A stretch of DNA of 64,000 nucleotides from Desulfosarcina sp. BuS5 (GCF_028752835.1 NZ_CP087952.1:911041-975040); one strand, 5' to 3'; shown: positions 8,069 through 18,011, numbered from the stretch's first letter. The notes: generated by a model not told the origin, from the letters alone. Numbers and translations: made by a program.

Positions 8069-8947
8069 ATGCCCATGTTTACGTATAGAGGCAGAGTCGT
8101 TACTGACAAAGATATTATTTTTATCAAGGAGCTTATTGCTCAAAATCCGGATGCCAGCCGCCGGGCGCTTTCCAGAAAACTGTGCATAGCCTGGAATTGG
8201 GTCCAGGCCAATGGGGCATTGCGTGATATGGTCTGTCGGGGTATGATGTTAGAACTGCACCGTGCAGGATTCATACGTCTGCCGGACAAAAAATGTAATC
8301 CCCATAATCCATTTGTAGAACGTAGAAAACCTAAAAAAATTCAGATCAATCAAACTTTACTGGAAACAAAATTAGCCAAAATACGGCCGCTTGAATTTTG
8401 CCAGGTACGCAGAAGCCCGCATGAAAAAATGTTCAACAGCCTGATCGAGTATTACCATTATCTGGGTTACTGCCATCCAGTGGGCGAACAGCTGAAATAC
8501 ATCGTTTATACTGATGGGCGGCCAATAGCATGTTTTGCCTGGTCTTCTGCAGCGAGGCATATAGGCTGCAGGGACAGGTTTATCGGCTGGGATGCGAAGA
8601 CGCGTAAAAAAAATCTGCACCTTTTGGCGTATAATACACGATTTTTAATTCTACCATGGGTGCGCGTACCACATCTGGCCTCCCATCTTCTTGGTCACAT
8701 GATAAAAATCTTGGCCCTGGATTGGCGTAAAATCTACAATCATCCCATCTGGTACCTTGAAACTTTTGTGGACAAAACCCGTTTTGCCGGTACCTGTTAC
8801 AAGGCTGCGAACTGGAAGTATCTTGGAGACACCACCGGCAGGGGTAAAAATGATCAAACATTTAAACCGAACCGATCTATAAAGGCTGTTTGGGGATATC
8901 CATTAGCCAAAAATTTTCGCAGCCTTTTACGGGGGGACACACAGTGA
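8069..8947 (+). CDS. DUF4338 (DruA-like) passenger protein of IS66
   Basis: 292 residues. An N-terminal DNA-binding-like region (SRRALSRKLCIAWNWVQANGALRDMVCRGMM, about 27-57) precedes the DUF4338 core, with EYYHYLGYCHPVGEQLKYIVY near 130-150, RFIGWDAKTRKKNLHLLAYNTRFLILPW and HPIWYLETFVD...GTCYKAANWKYLGDTTGRGK. DUF4338 is the family of DruA of the Druantia defence system, and stand-alone members commonly accompany transposases. It lies between tnpB and tnpC, and its stop overlaps the tnpC GTG (GTGA), so it is translated as part of the transposition operon. ATG 8069 is preferred; ATG 8075 is possible. Whether it aids transposition or host defence is unknown. Confidence 0.8.
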   Translation: MPMFTYRGRVVTDKDIIFIKELIAQNPDASRRALSRKLCIAWNWVQANGALRDMVCRGMMLELHRAGFIRLPDKKCNPHNPFVERRKPKKIQINQTLLETKLAKIRPLEFCQVRRSPHEKMFNSLIEYYHYLGYCHPVGEQLKYIVYTDGRPIACFAWSSAARHIGCRDRFIGWDAKTRKKNLHLLAYNTRFLILPWVRVPHLASHLLGHMIKILALDWRKIYNHPIWYLETFVDKTRFAGTCYKAANWKYLGDTTGRGKNDQTFKPNRSIKAVWGYPLAKNFRSLLRGDTQ

Positions 8948-11900
8948 AGACCCCGGAACGTATAGACCTGGACGTCAAGCAGTTAGATGCTCTTTTAAAG
9001 CGTGTTAAAGAACTGTTGCCACCTGAGGACTATGAACTCATCAAGGCTATGGCTGACACTATCTACCTTTTAAGTCAGTGTGTGGACAATAAAGCCGCCT
9101 CCTCGTGCCAAGATAAATCCGAATCGTTGGGATAAGACACAAGGTCTTTGAAACTCGATATTGTTACCAAGTGGGTGCTCGGGAAACGGTTTGTTTCCTT
9201 CATCTCTGCAGGGCTTGCTCTGGCATTGATGTTAAGATAGTCCCACCTGACTAAAGACTAACCAGCAGGTCAGTAGCGAAGTCCACAGGTAAACCCGGTA
9301 ACGGGAGTCTGGAGCTGGACGGAGCAAGATTGCAGGCTCTGTATTGAGCCCCGAAAAATGTATGGTTGTGGTCATTGTGATAATCCTGCTTGCAGGAAAA
9401 AGCCGACGCTTTGGAGACAGCGGAAGGCAGCAGTCCTGAATATGCTAAGGCAAGTATTCAGGACACCACCGGGGTCTTAGACCAGGGCATGTACTCAAAG
9501 GGGTAGCTCGGGAACTTGGGAGACCCGGATGTTTCCTTGGGTAAAAAGAACGGTAACAGGAAATCCAGCGCAAGCGAAATCCCGGCGTTGCATAGGAATG
9601 TCCCGCCTTGCAACGAGTCTGCCATTGGCAGAAACACAAACATTAAAAGATGGGCGATACAAGGTATCAGGGGAGGATAGCGAAGAGCGAACGAACCTGA
9701 GATAAACATTCGGAAGTCTTAGCAGATCATAGTACCGATGATTAAGAATTGAACTATCTTGATCGGAAAGGTGGGGAAGTGATGCCCAAGCGACCCACTG
9801 CAGGGAAGGTGAAGCAGGGTATAACGTTTTTTTGGCAGGAATTATGGGAGATACACAGATGTCACAAACCATATCAACAAAAAGCCGAGAAATTGCAAGA
9901 ACGGTCGCTTGCAATTCCAGACCGATAGAATGGGGACAACCACCGGTGTTAACAGGTGGGTCATCCCTTATCAAAATCGAGCTGCTTGCTCAAAGTAATC
10001 CTGAACTGGTATTTACATCAGTAGTCCATCGGATAGACTTTGATTTACTGAAACAATCCTTTCGTAAAATTCGGAAAAGCAAATCTGCAGGAGTGGACAA
10101 GGTTACGGCAAAGGAGTATGCCGAAAATCTTGATCAAAACCTCTATAATCTGTATGAACGACTGCGGAGAGGACAGTACGTTGCGTCTCCTGTAAAGCGT
10201 ATCTGGATAGACAAGGAAGGAGGGAAAAAGCGTCCAATTGGCATACCTGTACTTGAGGATAAAATTGTCCAGAAAGCAGCAGCAGCCATATTGAATGTCA
10301 TATTTGACAGGAATTTTTACAATTTTTCCCATGCATTCAGAAAAGGTCGGAGCCAACACATGGCAATCAAAGATTTACGTGAGCAATGCTTGAAGCAGAA
10401 TATCAGCTGGATAGTAAGCGCAGATATTACAGGACTATTTGACAATATTAATCACGAGTTACTTAAAGACATGATACGTCGGAGAGTAAGTGACGGCGGA
10501 ATGATTCGCCTGATAGGGAAGTGGTTGAATGCAGGCGTAATGGAGGAAGGCAACCTGACGTACTCTGAAACGGGCACTCCACAGGGAGGAGTAATTTCCC
10601 CTGTGCTCAGTAATATCTTTCTTCATTATGTTTTAGATGACTGGTACGTGAAAGAAGTGATCCCCCGGATGAAAGGGAGATGCTCCATCATACGCTGGGC
10701 GGATGATTTCATCCTCGGGTTCGAGTATGAAAAAGACGCATTGCGTGTCATGGATGTATTACCCAGGCGGTTCGAACAGTTCGAGCTGTCACTTCACCCG
10801 GAAAAGACAAAACTGATTCGATTTTCCAAACGCATTAGCGGAAAGGGAAACGGGACGTTTGATTTTTTAGGGTTTACATTTTACTGGTCAAAATCATTAA
10901 AAGGGTACATGGTAATAAAGAAAAAGACGGCAAGAAAGCGTTCAAGCCGTTTTATGAAGAGAATATGGATATGGTGCAAGGATAACCGTCATAAGCCAAT
11001 GGCCGAGCAGTATGAGATTCTTTGCAGTAAACTGCGAGGTTTTTACCAGTACTTTGGAGTAATAAGTAACTACAAAGTGCTGGAAGTTGTGTTTGAATAT
11101 ACTGAGAAAGCATGGCGTCGATGGTTAAGCCGAAGAAGTCACAAGGGCGAAGTAATGTTCGAGGACTTGCGCACAACATACCCACTGCCATTACCCAGAA
11201 TAGTCCATAATATTTGATGCCGTAAGGGCTGCAAAGTTATACGCCAAACGGGGTGTCGCCTGTTTGGTTGATAATCCGGTAAAAAGGATTTGAACCGAGG
11301 AACCGTATGAGGGAAATCTTCACGTACGGGTCTGTAGGGGGGGCGTCGGGTAACCGATGCTCCTACCTGGAATACGACGGCTGTTGCGCATGCTGTTTGG
11401 TGCAACTACCGAAAAAACTGGAAAAACAAAGGCTCACCCAAAAAAGAAGAATTCTGTTAAAGCTAAAAAAGGTCATGGCCGCAAACCTGCTAAAAATTAT
11501 ACCGGGGCAAAAAAAGTCAGAGTCTTCCATGATACTCTTAAACCTGGAGACAACTGCCCTGAATGTTTAAAGGGCAAGGTATATGAATTAAAGGAGCCGC
11601 AGCGAATCATACGCATCACCGGAAACGCTCCATTAAGTGGAACTGTCTATGAAATGCAGCGTTTACGCTGTAATCTCTGTGGAGCAATTTTCACCGCATC
11701 GACACCTGAAAATGTGGGTGAAGACAAATATGATGCAAAAGCCAAGGCCATGATTGCTCTTTTGAAATATGGTACCGGTATGCCATTTAACAGACTTAAA
11801 GATCTTCAGCAAAGTCTTGGCATACCATTGCCTGCATCGACACAGTTCGAGATTGTCGATCAAATGGCAATGGAACTTACTCCGATTTATCAGGAATTTA

Positions 11901-12772
11901 TCCGTCAGGGCGCTCAGGGCGATATCATTCATAATGATGACACCACTATGAAGGTTTTGTCCCTGATGAAGGAAAACAAAGAAAATAACCCGGAACGTAA
12001 AGGTATATTTACCACGGGTATACTGTCAAAAACCGATGATCATAAAATTGCACTGTTTTTTACCGGCCGTCAGCATGCCGGAGAAAACTTGATGGATTTA
12101 CTTAAGCGTCGTATTGGTCTGAGCCCACCCATTCAGATGTGTGATGCTCTGTCCAGAAATGTTCCCAAAGAATTCGAAACTCTGCTGGCAAATTGTCTTA
12201 CACATGGACGAAGACAGTTTGTTGACGTACTGCAAAGCTTCCCGGAAGAGTGCAGTTATGTACTCGAAATCCTCGCAGAGGTATATAAAAATGATAAGAT
12301 TACCAAAGAACAGAACATGGAAGCTGAAGAACGGCTACGGTTTCATCAGGACAACAGCGGTCCGCTGATGAAAAAGCTCAACACCTGGTTTCACAAACAA
12401 ATAGACCAACATTTGGTGGAGCCCAACAGCGGGCTGGGCCAGGCTATTGGCTACATGCTCAAACATTGGGAGGCGTTGACCCTTTTTCTCAGGGAACCAG
12501 GTGTACCTTTGGACAACAATATTTGCGAACAGGCTTTGAAAAAGGTCGTTCTGCATCGCAAGAATGCTCTGTTTTATAAAACTGAGCATGGTGCCATGGT
12601 AGGTGATCTGTTCATGAGTCTGATTCATACCTGTAATTTATCCGGTACCAATCCTTTTGATTACCTGACAGCACTGCTGGAACATGCCTCTGAGTTGTCA
12701 GAATCCCCAGATAAATGGATGCCGTGGAATTATAAATCCGCACTGATTGAACCGGACAATCCTGAAGCATAA
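8944..12772 (+). CDS. tnpC: IS66 TnpC transposase (copy b), interrupted by a group II intron
   Basis: Exons 8944-9102 and 11372-12772 encode the same 519-residue protein as the uninterrupted copy at 15167-16726. The N-terminal exon ends NKAAS; the second exon resumes IRRLLRMLFG. The zinc-finger region is CPECL...CNLCG, and DDE residues lie in HNDDTTMKV, MCDALSRN and NNICEQALKK. The intron is in sense orientation, so splicing would restore the transposase. Without splicing the first exon reads into the intron and stops at 9135. GTG 8944 is used because it overlaps the upstream stop. Confidence 0.85.
9103..11371 (+). mobile_element. Group II intron, complete copy (B)
   Basis: Boundaries follow unambiguously from the empty sites in the two other tnpC copies: exon GCCGCCTCC, intron TCGTGCC...CCTGGA, exon ATACGAC. 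The length is 2269 bp. A 5' structured noncoding region of about 740 bp precedes the reverse transcriptase gene, and a 154-bp tail carries domain V and VI-like hairpins (about 11300-11365). The start differs from the usual GUGYG by two extra bases (TC before GTGCC), so the true splice sites may lie slightly inside the inserted segment. Confidence 0.9.
9844..11217 (+). CDS. ltrA: Group II intron reverse transcriptase/maturase (copy B)
   Basis: 457 residues. RT motifs are in order: PVKRIWIDKEGGKKRPIGIPVLEDKIVQKA (motifs 1-2, about 113-142), SHAFRKGRSQHMAI, SADITGLFDNINH (motif 3), GTPQGGVISPVLSNIFLHYVLD (motif 4), RWADDF at about 284-289 (motif 5, with Trp replacing the usual Tyr of YADD) and LHPEKTKLI. 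A maturase X region follows. No HNH endonuclease domain is seen, as in introns that use exposed single-stranded targets. ATG 9844 gives the family-like MGDTQMSQTIST; ATG 9859 has the better-spaced GGGAG. It promotes splicing and retrotransposition of its intron. Confidence 0.9.
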   Translation: MGDTQMSQTISTKSREIARTVACNSRPIEWGQPPVLTGGSSLIKIELLAQSNPELVFTSVVHRIDFDLLKQSFRKIRKSKSAGVDKVTAKEYAENLDQNLYNLYERLRRGQYVASPVKRIWIDKEGGKKRPIGIPVLEDKIVQKAAAAILNVIFDRNFYNFSHAFRKGRSQHMAIKDLREQCLKQNISWIVSADITGLFDNINHELLKDMIRRRVSDGGMIRLIGKWLNAGVMEEGNLTYSETGTPQGGVISPVLSNIFLHYVLDDWYVKEVIPRMKGRCSIIRWADDFILGFEYEKDALRVMDVLPRRFEQFELSLHPEKTKLIRFSKRISGKGNGTFDFLGFTFYWSKSLKGYMVIKKKTARKRSSRFMKRIWIWCKDNRHKPMAEQYEILCSKLRGFYQYFGVISNYKVLEVVFEYTEKAWRRWLSRRSHKGEVMFEDLRTTYPLPLPRIVHNI

Positions 12773-12810
12773 AATCACTTTTTAATATTTCCATCCTGAT
12801 TGATCAGCCG

Positions 12811-12833
12811 GGTGCCTGCAAAAAACAGGCACC
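12811..12833 (+). terminator. Hairpin at the IS66 3' end
   Basis: GGTGCCTG and CAGGCACC enclose an A-rich loop, 38 bases after the tnpC stop. The same hairpin occurs at every IS66 right end (for example near 14390, 15115 and 25560). It has no clear U-tract, so it may stop or process RNA, or block outside transcription. Confidence 0.5.
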
Positions 12834-12906
12834 TAACCGCTGACTGCTTACCTACGCCAAATTTTTTTTTGCGCTATGCACGCTTGCCGAAAGGACACCA
12901 TCATTC

Positions 12907-13161
12907 AAAGCTAAAGTAGCGCTTGAAACGGTTAAAAAGGAAAAGACGATTTCTCAACTATCTAGTGAATATGGAGTTCATTCAAATCAAATAAATCAAT
13001 GGCGAAAGCGTCTATTAGAAGAATTGCCCGATATATTTTCAAAAAAGCGTCAAAAAAAAGAAAAAGACGCTGAAGAATTCCAGGCGGAGCTTTACCAACA
13101 AATCGGCCAATTAAAGGTCGAATTGGACTGGCTAAAAAAAAAATCTAACCTTCTCAATTGA
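12907..13161 (+). pseudogene. IS3 OrfA, second segment
   Basis: Continues OrfA from 6005 in frame (KAKVALETVKKEKTISQLSSEYGVHSNQ... to ...LKVELDWLKKKSNLLN). The gene ends TGA at 13159-13161 just after a run of ten A (13134-13143). Loss of one A would fuse OrfA directly to OrfB, so transcriptional or ribosomal slippage could make the fused transposase in an unbroken copy. Confidence 0.8.
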
Positions 13162-13195
13162 TATAAAGCGTCAATACATTGAGCCGAATCATTCT

Positions 13196-13990
13196 TTGAT
13201 ACCGGTAATGCGCCAGTGTGATCTTTTGGGAATAAACAGATCAACCTATTACTATCAATCCTGCAAAGATGAGAGCTATAACCTGGCTCTCATGCGATTG
13301 ATAGACGAAGAATATACCCGATATCCGTTCTACGGTGTTGAAAAAATGACGGCCGTATTAAAGCGACAAGGGCACACTGTTAATCCTAAACGAATAAGAC
13401 GTTTGATGCGGCTTATGGGACTTGAAGCTATATATCCAAAACCAAATTTGAGCAAAGCATCAAAAGAGCATAAAATTTATCCATACTTGCTGCGAGGCGT
13501 TTCCATTGAGCAAGTTGACCAGGTGTGGTCAACGGATATTACCTATATCCGTTTGAATTCAGGTTTTATCTATCTTGTAGCAGTGATAGACTGGTTTAGT
13601 CGGTATGTCCTGAGCTACGAATTTTCAACCACATTGGATAAGGATTTTTGTATAAAAGCCTTACAGGGTGCCTTAAAAATTGCAAAACCTAAGATTTTTA
13701 ACACGGATCAAGGCAGTCAGTTTACCAGTGATGCCTTTACCGGCGTTTTAAAAAAAGCCGATGTGAAGATCAGCATGGACGGCCGGGGCCGTGCTCTGGA
13801 TAACATTTTCGTAGAGCGCCTTTGGCGTACCGTGAAATATGAACGTGTTTATCTTCACAATTATGAGACCGTCAGGGAGGCTATTCAAAACATTGGAGAA
13901 TATTTTGGCTTTTACAATAATGAACGACTCCATCAATCTTTGGATTACCAGACCCCGGCAGAGATATATTTTAAAACTTTTCCAGGGTAA
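13196..13990 (+). CDS. IS3 OrfB transposase
   Basis: 264 residues from the first usable start. The open frame actually begins near 13142 with NLTFSIDIKRQYIEPNHSL, consistent with production as an OrfA-OrfB fusion. The rve integrase core shows the DDE triad in WSTDITYI, FNTDQGSQF and ALDNIFVERLWRTVK. The HTH_21 region YPFYGVEKMTAVLKRQG...NPKRIRRLMR precedes it. OrfB is intact, but OrfA is broken by IS66, so the element is probably immobile now. Confidence 0.9.
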   Translation: MIPVMRQCDLLGINRSTYYYQSCKDESYNLALMRLIDEEYTRYPFYGVEKMTAVLKRQGHTVNPKRIRRLMRLMGLEAIYPKPNLSKASKEHKIYPYLLRGVSIEQVDQVWSTDITYIRLNSGFIYLVAVIDWFSRYVLSYEFSTTLDKDFCIKALQGALKIAKPKIFNTDQGSQFTSDAFTGVLKKADVKISMDGRGRALDNIFVERLWRTVKYERVYLHNYETVREAIQNIGEYFGFYNNERLHQSLDYQTPAEIYFKTFPG

Positions 13991-14224
13991 TTTCAGAACC
14001 ACTTTGTATAATTAATTAGAATACCATTAAGTCGTATTGATATTATAAAAAATGTTTCCTGCTGCAAACAAGATAAAAGCGTACTATCCAACACATAATC
14101 AGTTGGTAGTAGAGTTTGTTTGAATATTGCATAACGCTAATCAAATATATAGCGTATTTTTAGGATGATTTTTTGAATAGCGTTGCACTTAATTCAACAT
14201 ACTATATGTTTTGGAGGTAAAAAA
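13991..14224. other. IS3 passenger-region intergenic segment
   Basis: AT-rich, no gene. GCATAACGCTAATC and ATATATAGCG occur before a GGAGG at about 14212, which serves the small downstream gene. Confidence 0.4.
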
Positions 14225-14307
14225 ATGAGAGGAGGAAAACGTGCAGGGGCTGGTCGAAAAAAGAAACCAGACCATTTGAAACGAGAGCTTGTGACAATTA
14301 GATTACC
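14225..14307 (+). pseudogene. Ribbon-helix-helix-like passenger protein of IS3, first segment
   Basis: ATG after TTTTGGAGG. The reading is MRGGKRAGAGRKKKPDHLKR then ELVTIRLP, where an IS66 cluster interrupts at GATTACC; it continues at 21583. The joined 65-residue protein (…TIRLPQWMISQLKRNGQIG YLIESQLAKK…) has a basic GAGRK tail and a short strand plus two helices, as in ribbon-helix-helix DNA-binding proteins. The fold assignment is inferred from pattern only. Confidence 0.6.
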
Positions 14308-15040
14308 GTGTCCTTTCGGCAAGCGTGCATAGCGCAAAAAAAAATTTAGCGTAGGTAAGCAGTCAGCAGTTAGGTGCCTGTTTTTTTGCAGGCACCCGGC
14401 TGATTAATCAGGATGGAAATATTAAAAAGTGATTTTATGCTTCAGGATTGTCCGGTTCAATCAGTGCGGATTTATAATTCCACGGCATCCATTTGTCTGG
14501 GGATTCTGACAACTCAGAGGCATGTTCCAGCAGTGCTGTCAGGTAATCAAAAGGATTGGTACCGGATAAATTACAGGTATGAATCAGACTCATGAACAGA
14601 TCACCTACCATGGCACCATGCTCAGTTTTATAAAACAGAGCATTCTTGCGATGCAGAACGACCTTTTTCAAAGCCTGTTCGCAAATATTGTTGTCCAAAG
14701 GTACACCTGGTTCCCTGAGAAAAAGGGTCAACGCCTCCCAATGTTTGAGCATGTAGCCAATAGCCTGGCCCAGCCCGCTGTTGGGCTCCACCAAATGTTG
14801 GTCTATTTGTTTGTGAAACCAGGTGTTGAGCTTTTTCATCAGCGGACCGCTGTTGTCCTGATGAAACCGCAGCCGTTCTTCAGCTTCCATGTTCTGTTCT
14901 TTGGTAATCTTATCATTTTTATATACCTCTGCGAGGATTTCGAGTACATAACTGCACTCTTCCGGGAAGCTTTGCAGTACGTCAACAAACTGTCTTCGTC
15001 CATGTGTAAGACAATTTGCCAGCAGAGTTTCGAATTCTTT
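14308..15040 (-). mobile_element. IS66 fragment (d), bases 1-733 from the tnpC end
   Basis: Begins with the IS66 terminus at 14308 and is cut at 15040 by another IS66 left terminus. The 7-bp duplication GATTACC (14301-14307, 21576-21582) brackets the whole cluster 14308-21575. Confidence 0.88.
14435..15040 (-). pseudogene. tnpC: IS66 TnpC, C-terminal fragment (d)
   Basis: Encodes the last 201 residues of TnpC from KEFETLLANC to EPDNPEA, including the DDE glutamate segment NNICEQALKK. The N-terminus is displaced by the nested IS66 at 15041. Confidence 0.88.
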
Positions 15041-15166
15041 GTGTCCTTTCGGCAAGCGTGCATAGCGCAAAAAAAAATTTGGCGTAGGTAAGCAGTCAGC
15101 GGTTAGGTGCCTGTTTTTTGCAGGCACCCGGCTGATCAATCAGGATGGAAATATTAAAAAGTGATT

Positions 15167-16726
15167 TTATGCTTCAGGATTGTCCGGTTCAATCAGTGCG
15201 GATTTATAATTCCACGGCATCCATTTATCTGGGGATTCTGACAACTCAGAGGCATGTTCCAGCAGTGCTGTCAGGTAATCAAAAGGATTGGTACCGGATA
15301 AATTACAGGTATGAATCAGACTCATGAACAGATCACCTACCATGGCACCATGCTCAGTTTTATAAAACAGAGCATTCTTGCGATGCAGAACGACCTTTTT
15401 CAAAGCCTGTTCGCAAATATTGTTGTCCAAAGGTACACCTGGTTCCCTGAGAAAAAGGGTCAACGCCTCCCAATGTTTGAGCATGTAGCCAATAGCCTGG
15501 CCCAGCCCGCTGTTGGGCTCCACCAAATGTTGGTCTATTTGTTTGTGAAACCAGGTGTTGAGCTTTTTCATCAGCGGACCGCTGTTGTCCTGATGAAACC
15601 GTAGCCGTTCTTCAGCTTCCATGTTCTGTTCTTTGGTAATCTTATCATTTTTATATACCTCTGCGAGGATTTCGAGTACATAACTGCACTCTTCCGGGAA
15701 GCTTTGCAGTACGTCAACAAACTGTCTTCGTCCATGTGTAAGACAATTTGCCAGCAGAGTTTCGAATTCTTTGGGAACATTTCTGGACAGAGCATCACAC
15801 ATCTGAATGGGTGGGCTCAGACCAATACGACGCTTAAGTAAATCCATCAAGTTTTCTCCGGCATGCTGACGGCCGGTAAAAAACAGTGCAATTTTATGAT
15901 CATCGGTTTTTGACAGTATACCCGTGGTAAATATACCTTTACGTTCCGGGTTATTTTCTTTGTTTTCCTTCATCAGGGACAAAACCTTCATAGTGGTGTC
16001 ATCATTATGAATGATATCGCCCTGAGCGCCCTGACGGATAAATTCCTGATAAATCGGAGTAAGTTCCATTGCCATTTGATCGACAATCTCGAACTGTGTC
16101 GATGCAGGCAATGGTATGCCAAGACTTTGCTGAAGATCTTTAAGTCTGTTAAATGGCATACCGGTACCATATTTCAAAAGAGCAATCATGGCCTTGGCTT
16201 TTGCATCATATTTGTCTTCACCCACATTTTCAGGTGTCGATGCGGTGAAAATTGCTCCACAGAGATTACAGCGTAAACGCTGCATTTCATAGACAGTTCC
16301 ACTTAATGGAGCGTTTCCGGTGATGCGTATGATTCGCTGCGGCTCCTTTAATTCATATACCTTGCCCTTTAAACATTCAGGGCAGTTGTCTCCAGGTTTA
16401 AGAGTATCATGGAAGACTCTGACTTTTTTTGCCCCGGTATAATTTTTAGCAGGTTTGCGGCCATGACCTTTTTTAGCTTTAACAGAATTCTTCTTTTTTG
16501 GGTGAGCCTTTGTTTTTCCAGTTTTTTCGGTAGTTGCACCAAACAGCATGCGCAACAGCCGTCGTATGGAGGCGGCTTTATTGTCCACACACTGACTTAA
16601 AAGGTAGATAGTGTCAGCCATAGCCTTGATGAGTTCATAGTCCTCAGGTGGCAACAGTTCTTTAACACGCTTTAAAAGAGCATCTAACTGCTTGACGTCC
16701 AGGTCTATACGTTCCGGGGTCTTCAC
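15167..16726 (-). CDS. tnpC: IS66 TnpC transposase (copy e)
   Basis: 519 residues from a GTG that overlaps the DUF4338 stop. Leader coiled region (LDVKQLDALLKRVKELLPPEDYEL), basic linker (KAHPKKKNSVKAKKGHGRKPAK), zinc finger CPEC...CNLC, and the DDE core with HNDDTTMKV, MCDALSRN and a C-terminal NNICEQALKKVVLHRKN. This copy is uninterrupted and supplies the empty-site reference for intron B. Confidence 0.93.
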   Translation of the reverse strand: MKTPERIDLDVKQLDALLKRVKELLPPEDYELIKAMADTIYLLSQCVDNKAASIRRLLRMLFGATTEKTGKTKAHPKKKNSVKAKKGHGRKPAKNYTGAKKVRVFHDTLKPGDNCPECLKGKVYELKEPQRIIRITGNAPLSGTVYEMQRLRCNLCGAIFTASTPENVGEDKYDAKAKAMIALLKYGTGMPFNRLKDLQQSLGIPLPASTQFEIVDQMAMELTPIYQEFIRQGAQGDIIHNDDTTMKVLSLMKENKENNPERKGIFTTGILSKTDDHKIALFFTGRQHAGENLMDLLKRRIGLSPPIQMCDALSRNVPKEFETLLANCLTHGRRQFVDVLQSFPEECSYVLEILAEVYKNDKITKEQNMEAEERLRFHQDNSGPLMKKLNTWFHKQIDQHLVEPNSGLGQAIGYMLKHWEALTLFLREPGVPLDNNICEQALKKVVLHRKNALFYKTEHGAMVGDLFMSLIHTCNLSGTNPFDYLTALLEHASELSESPDKWMPWNYKSALIEPDNPEA

Positions 16727-17601
16727 TGTGTGTCCCCCCGTAAAAGGCTGCGAAAATTTTTGGCTAATGGATATCCCCAAACAGCCTTTATAGATCGGTT
16801 CGGTTTAAATGTTTGATCATTTTTACCCCTGCCGGTGGTGTCTCCAAGATACTTCCAGTTCGCAGCCTTGTAACAGGTACCGGCAAAACGGGTTTTGTCC
16901 ACAAAAGTTTCAAGGTACCAGATGGGATGATTGTAGATTTTACGCCAATCCAGGGCCAAGATTTTTATCATGTGACCAAGAAGATGGGAGGCCAGATGTG
17001 GTACGCGCACCCATGGTAGAATTAAAAATCGTGTATTATACGCCAAAAGGTGCAGATTTTTTTTACGCGTCTTCGCATCCCAGCCGATAAACCTGTCCCT
17101 GCAGCCTATATGCCTCGCTGCAGAAGACCAGGCAAAACATGCTATTGGCCGCCCATCAGTATAAACGATGTATTTCAGCTGTTCGCCCACTGAATGGCAG
17201 TAACCCAGATAATGGTAATACTCGATCAGGCTGTTGAACATTTTTTCATGCGGGCTTCTGCGTACCTGGCAAAATTCAAGCGGCCGTATTTTGGCTAATT
17301 TTGTTTCCAGTAAAGTTTGATTGATCTGAATTTTTTTAGGTTTTCTACGTTCTACAAATGGATTATGGGGATTACATTTTTTGTCCGGCAGACGTATGAA
17401 TCCTGCACGGTGCAGTTCTAACATCATACCCCGACAGACCATATCACGCAATGCCCCATTGGCCTGGACCCAATTCCAGGCTATGCACAGTTTTCTGGAA
17501 AGCGCCCGGCGGCTGGCATCCGGATTTTGAGCAATAAGCTCCTTGATAAAAATAATATCTTTGTCAGTAACGACTCTGCCTCTATACGTAAACATGGGCA
17601 T
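16723..17601 (-). CDS. DUF4338 (DruA-like) passenger (copy e)
   Basis: Same protein as at 8069-8947 except Ser for Pro in GYCHSVGEQ (about residue 139). Intact, between tnpB and tnpC. Confidence 0.8.
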   Translation of the reverse strand: MPMFTYRGRVVTDKDIIFIKELIAQNPDASRRALSRKLCIAWNWVQANGALRDMVCRGMMLELHRAGFIRLPDKKCNPHNPFVERRKPKKIQINQTLLETKLAKIRPLEFCQVRRSPHEKMFNSLIEYYHYLGYCHSVGEQLKYIVYTDGRPIACFAWSSAARHIGCRDRFIGWDAKTRKKNLHLLAYNTRFLILPWVRVPHLASHLLGHMIKILALDWRKIYNHPIWYLETFVDKTRFAGTCYKAANWKYLGDTTGRGKNDQTFKPNRSIKAVWGYPLAKNFRSLLRGDTQ

Positions 17602-17648
17602 CAAATATCACATTTTTTACTGGAACGCAAGTCATTAAATATTTTTTT

Positions 17649-18011
17649 CTATTTTTTTACAGGAATTGGCCGCCACAATGGTGCAACATGAGCCTTTACA
17701 GGATTACCGTTCCAGATCAGAAGCTGCAGTTCATGAACGGCCAGAGGCCTGACCGCCTCACCGGATTTGTTTGGCCACCAGTTGAAACGTCCCTTAGACA
17801 GCCTTTTCTGACACATCCAGAATCCTTGGCCATCATACATAATGATCTTTATGGCAGTTGCCTTTTTATTACGAAAAATAAAAACATACCCTGAAAATGG
17901 ATCGGAGCGCAGCACCTGCCGACAAACAGCATTTAGACCGTCGATACCTTTTCTGAAATCCACCGGGTCTATGGCCAGCAGGATACGCATTTGCGGAGTT
18001 ATCTGAATCAT
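17649..18011 (-). CDS. tnpB: IS66 TnpB (copy e)
   Basis: Intact 120-residue copy, identical to 7659-8021. Confidence 0.92.
   Translation of the reverse strand: MIQITPQMRILLAIDPVDFRKGIDGLNAVCRQVLRSDPFSGYVFIFRNKKATAIKIIMYDGQGFWMCQKRLSKGRFNWWPNKSGEAVRPLAVHELQLLIWNGNPVKAHVAPLWRPIPVKK

Larger units (their letters stand above)
7184..12898 (+). mobile_element. IS66 element, complete copy (b), interrupted by group II intron B
   Basis: Termini GTGTCCTTTCGGCAAGCG at 7184 and its complement ending at 12898. The length of 5715 bp minus the 2269-bp intron gives 3446 bp, identical to the copies at 15041-18486 and 25489-28934. Gene order is tnpA, tnpB, DUF4338 passenger, tnpC. Confidence 0.92.

Noticed and set aside
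8069-8947. A Druantia defence system
   Set aside because: Only the DUF4338 protein is present, inside an IS66 operon; no DruB-E helicase genes are in the window.
11307-11570. Open frame across the intron B 3' junction
   Set aside because: It is the intron tail joined to tnpC out of frame, an unspliced artefact.
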